From CAKZSB01 sp964646405 (GTDB taxonomy: Bacteria; Pseudomonadota; Gammaproteobacteria; Granulosicoccales; Granulosicoccaceae): a DNA stretch of 64,000 bases. A program made the position numbers and the translations under genes. The stretch's first letter is position 1, and each line of letters opens with the position of its first letter. The stretch is from the NCBI GenBank assembly GCA_964646405.1, contig CAZYDV010000003.1:1-64000 (forward strand). The letters are read 5' to 3'. Of this stretch, positions 62,970 to 64,000 are shown one piece after another. Under the pieces are notes generated by a model, which was given only the letters and a program-made list of their open reading frames with translations, ran no database searches and was not told where the DNA came from.

Positions 62970-63836
62970 ATGGCTATCGACATAAAAAACGAGTGGCTGT
63001 CTGCCAGTATCAGCGAAAACGGCGCAGAACTGCAGTCTTTGGTGCGCTTATCGAGTGGTGAAGAATACCTGTGGCAGGGTGATCCGGAAGTCTGGTCAGG
63101 ACGTGCGCCGGTACTTTTTCCACTGGTGGGTATGTTGCGCGACAACACGCTGGTGCATCGCGGCCAATCTTATTCGATACCCAAACACGGGCTCGCCAGA
63201 CAAGCCGCATTTGACTGTCGGCAGCACGAAGCTGACAGCGTGACTTTTGTCCTTGAATCCAGCGCACAGACGCTTACCAGTTACCCGTGGAAATTTGAAC
63301 TGCAGTGTGAGTTTTCGCTACGCGAATGCCGCCTGCAAGTGAACTATCGGATCAGCAATCGCGATGACAGTGAAATGATTTTCACTATCGGCTCGCACCC
63401 GGCATTCGCACTACCACTCACACAGGCAACCCTGACCGACTACGCCATCGAGTTCGCGCATAATGAAACGCTTGAGCGCTACCGACTAAACGACAACGGA
63501 TTGCTGGAAGACTCTGGCTCACCCTGGTTGAACAATGAAAATCGCATCGAATTGTCGGACGATCTGTTTAACGACGATGCACTGATATTCAAGAACATCC
63601 AATCGCGACAGATTCACCTGATGTGCGGACACAAGCAACGGCTCGCCGTCGATACTGGTGGTGCGCCACACCTGGGCTTGTGGGCAAAACCGGGTGCAGC
63701 GTTTGTCTGTATCGAACCCTGGTACGGTTATAACTCTTCCGTTTCGGACAGCAGCGAGTTCGAGCAAAAACCATCGATGTTACGCCTGGCGCCTGGCGCG
63801 CAATTCACCACTGGCATCGGTATAGAGATCGCGTAG
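62970..63836 (+). CDS. Aldose-1-epimerase-like protein (galactose mutarotase superfamily)
   Basis: 288 residues from the ATG at 62970; an in-frame ATG at 62904 overlaps the terminator tail and is unlikely. The fold motifs are present: ISENGAELQSLV, LWQGDPEVWSGRAPVLFPLVG, the sugar-binding His region SYSIPKHGLARQ, IGSHPAFALPL and PHLGLWAKPG with a terminal FVCIEPWYGY. It interconverts alpha and beta sugar anomers or sugar phosphates. The exact sugar is not known. Confidence 0.88.
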   Translation: MAIDIKNEWLSASISENGAELQSLVRLSSGEEYLWQGDPEVWSGRAPVLFPLVGMLRDNTLVHRGQSYSIPKHGLARQAAFDCRQHEADSVTFVLESSAQTLTSYPWKFELQCEFSLRECRLQVNYRISNRDDSEMIFTIGSHPAFALPLTQATLTDYAIEFAHNETLERYRLNDNGLLEDSGSPWLNNENRIELSDDLFNDDALIFKNIQSRQIHLMCGHKQRLAVDTGGAPHLGLWAKPGAAFVCIEPWYGYNSSVSDSSEFEQKPSMLRLAPGAQFTTGIGIEIA

Positions 63837-63852
63837 ATCGCCCTTGCGGCCA

Positions 63853-64000
63853 TCAGTTGCTGATTTCCGCGGTTCCCATCGCGCGTGGGTCGATGTGGCC
63901 GATATCGGCTCCGGTTTCTCCTACCCACGAATACTTGGAGTCGCGTCCGGCGCCGTCGTCGTCATCGTTGTACTCGAAGTTGATACCAAAGGGTTGCCCC
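63853..64000 (-). CDS. C-terminal end of a secreted, probably carbohydrate-binding protein (5' end cut)
   Basis: The minus strand is open to the window edge and ends at a TGA (63853-63855). The 49 visible residues (GINFEYNDDDDGAGRDSKYSWVGE...HIDPRAMGTAEISN) resemble the end of a CBM9-like or sugar-binding beta-sandwich, where a NDxDxxxxR-type loop binds calcium. Too short for a firm assignment. Confidence 0.5.
   Translation of the reverse strand, partial: GQPFGINFEYNDDDDGAGRDSKYSWVGETGADIGHIDPRAMGTAEISN

Overview
The window is a chromosomal segment of a Gram-negative bacterium, most likely a heterotrophic, probably marine gammaproteobacterium. Many predicted lipoproteins have Gly-rich linkers after the lipobox Cys, there are Tat-exported oxidoreductases and a beta-barrel outer-membrane protein, the citrate synthase is of the roughly 430-residue gltA type, and base composition is moderately GC-rich. 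I cannot place it more precisely without a database. No phage, integrase, insertion sequence, CRISPR array or rRNA was seen. There is one canonical tRNA (Arg, anticodon UCG) and one tRNA-like element.

Layout. 0-8.7 kb: secreted and signalling genes (lipoproteins, a SAM-cyclase-ATPase-TPR protein, an intact SUMF1/FGE-fold protein), then two gene remnants (a kinase-type C-terminal end and a truncated SUMF1 lipoprotein). 8.8-10.6 kb: two-gene ABC-2 exporter. 10.6-13.9 kb: RNA-repair locus with a strong promoter, a structured candidate RNA with terminator, a tRNA-shaped element with an odd AUA anticodon, a hairpin-rich leader, a slipin and the RNA ligase RtcB. 14-26.3 kb: mostly single genes (sulfotransferase, DUF3253, DM13 lipoprotein, porin-like protein, DUF547, divergent GT2/GT-C glycosyltransferases, hydratase, metallopeptidase, patatin with cyclic-nucleotide-binding domains) and two copies of a 125-bp intergenic repeat.

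26.4-44.7 kb is the most coherent block. A GntR/FCD regulator, a thiamine-diphosphate enzyme and a divergent acyl-CoA ligase are followed by ten tightly packed minus-strand genes. These are a MoxR ATPase, DUF58, DUF4381, two VWA proteins, a TPR protein, a BatD-like protein, a Tat-exported Rieske protein, a PQQ alcohol dehydrogenase with the lanthanide-type extra Asp, and a small exported protein. Upstream lies a Mo-hydroxylase pair (IorA/IorB type) and a secreted Cys-rich protein. A nearly identical 24-bp palindromic site lies both in the ligase/TPP-enzyme intergenic region and upstream of the Mo-hydroxylase cluster, which suggests one regulon. An inferred route is alcohol to aldehyde (PQQ enzyme), aldehyde to acid (Mo enzyme), acid to acyl-CoA (ligase), then cleavage by the TPP enzyme.

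46-51.8 kb: sugar-acid and amino-acid catabolism (FAH hydrolase, SDR dehydrogenase, GMC oxidoreductase, proline-racemase-family enzyme, stand-alone Lrp ligand domain). 52-56.6 kb: RND efflux pair. 57-64 kb: XRE-like regulator, CobB sirtuin, lipoprotein, DUF2892, argG, gltA, an aldose-1-epimerase-like protein and the C-terminal end of a secreted protein at the window edge.
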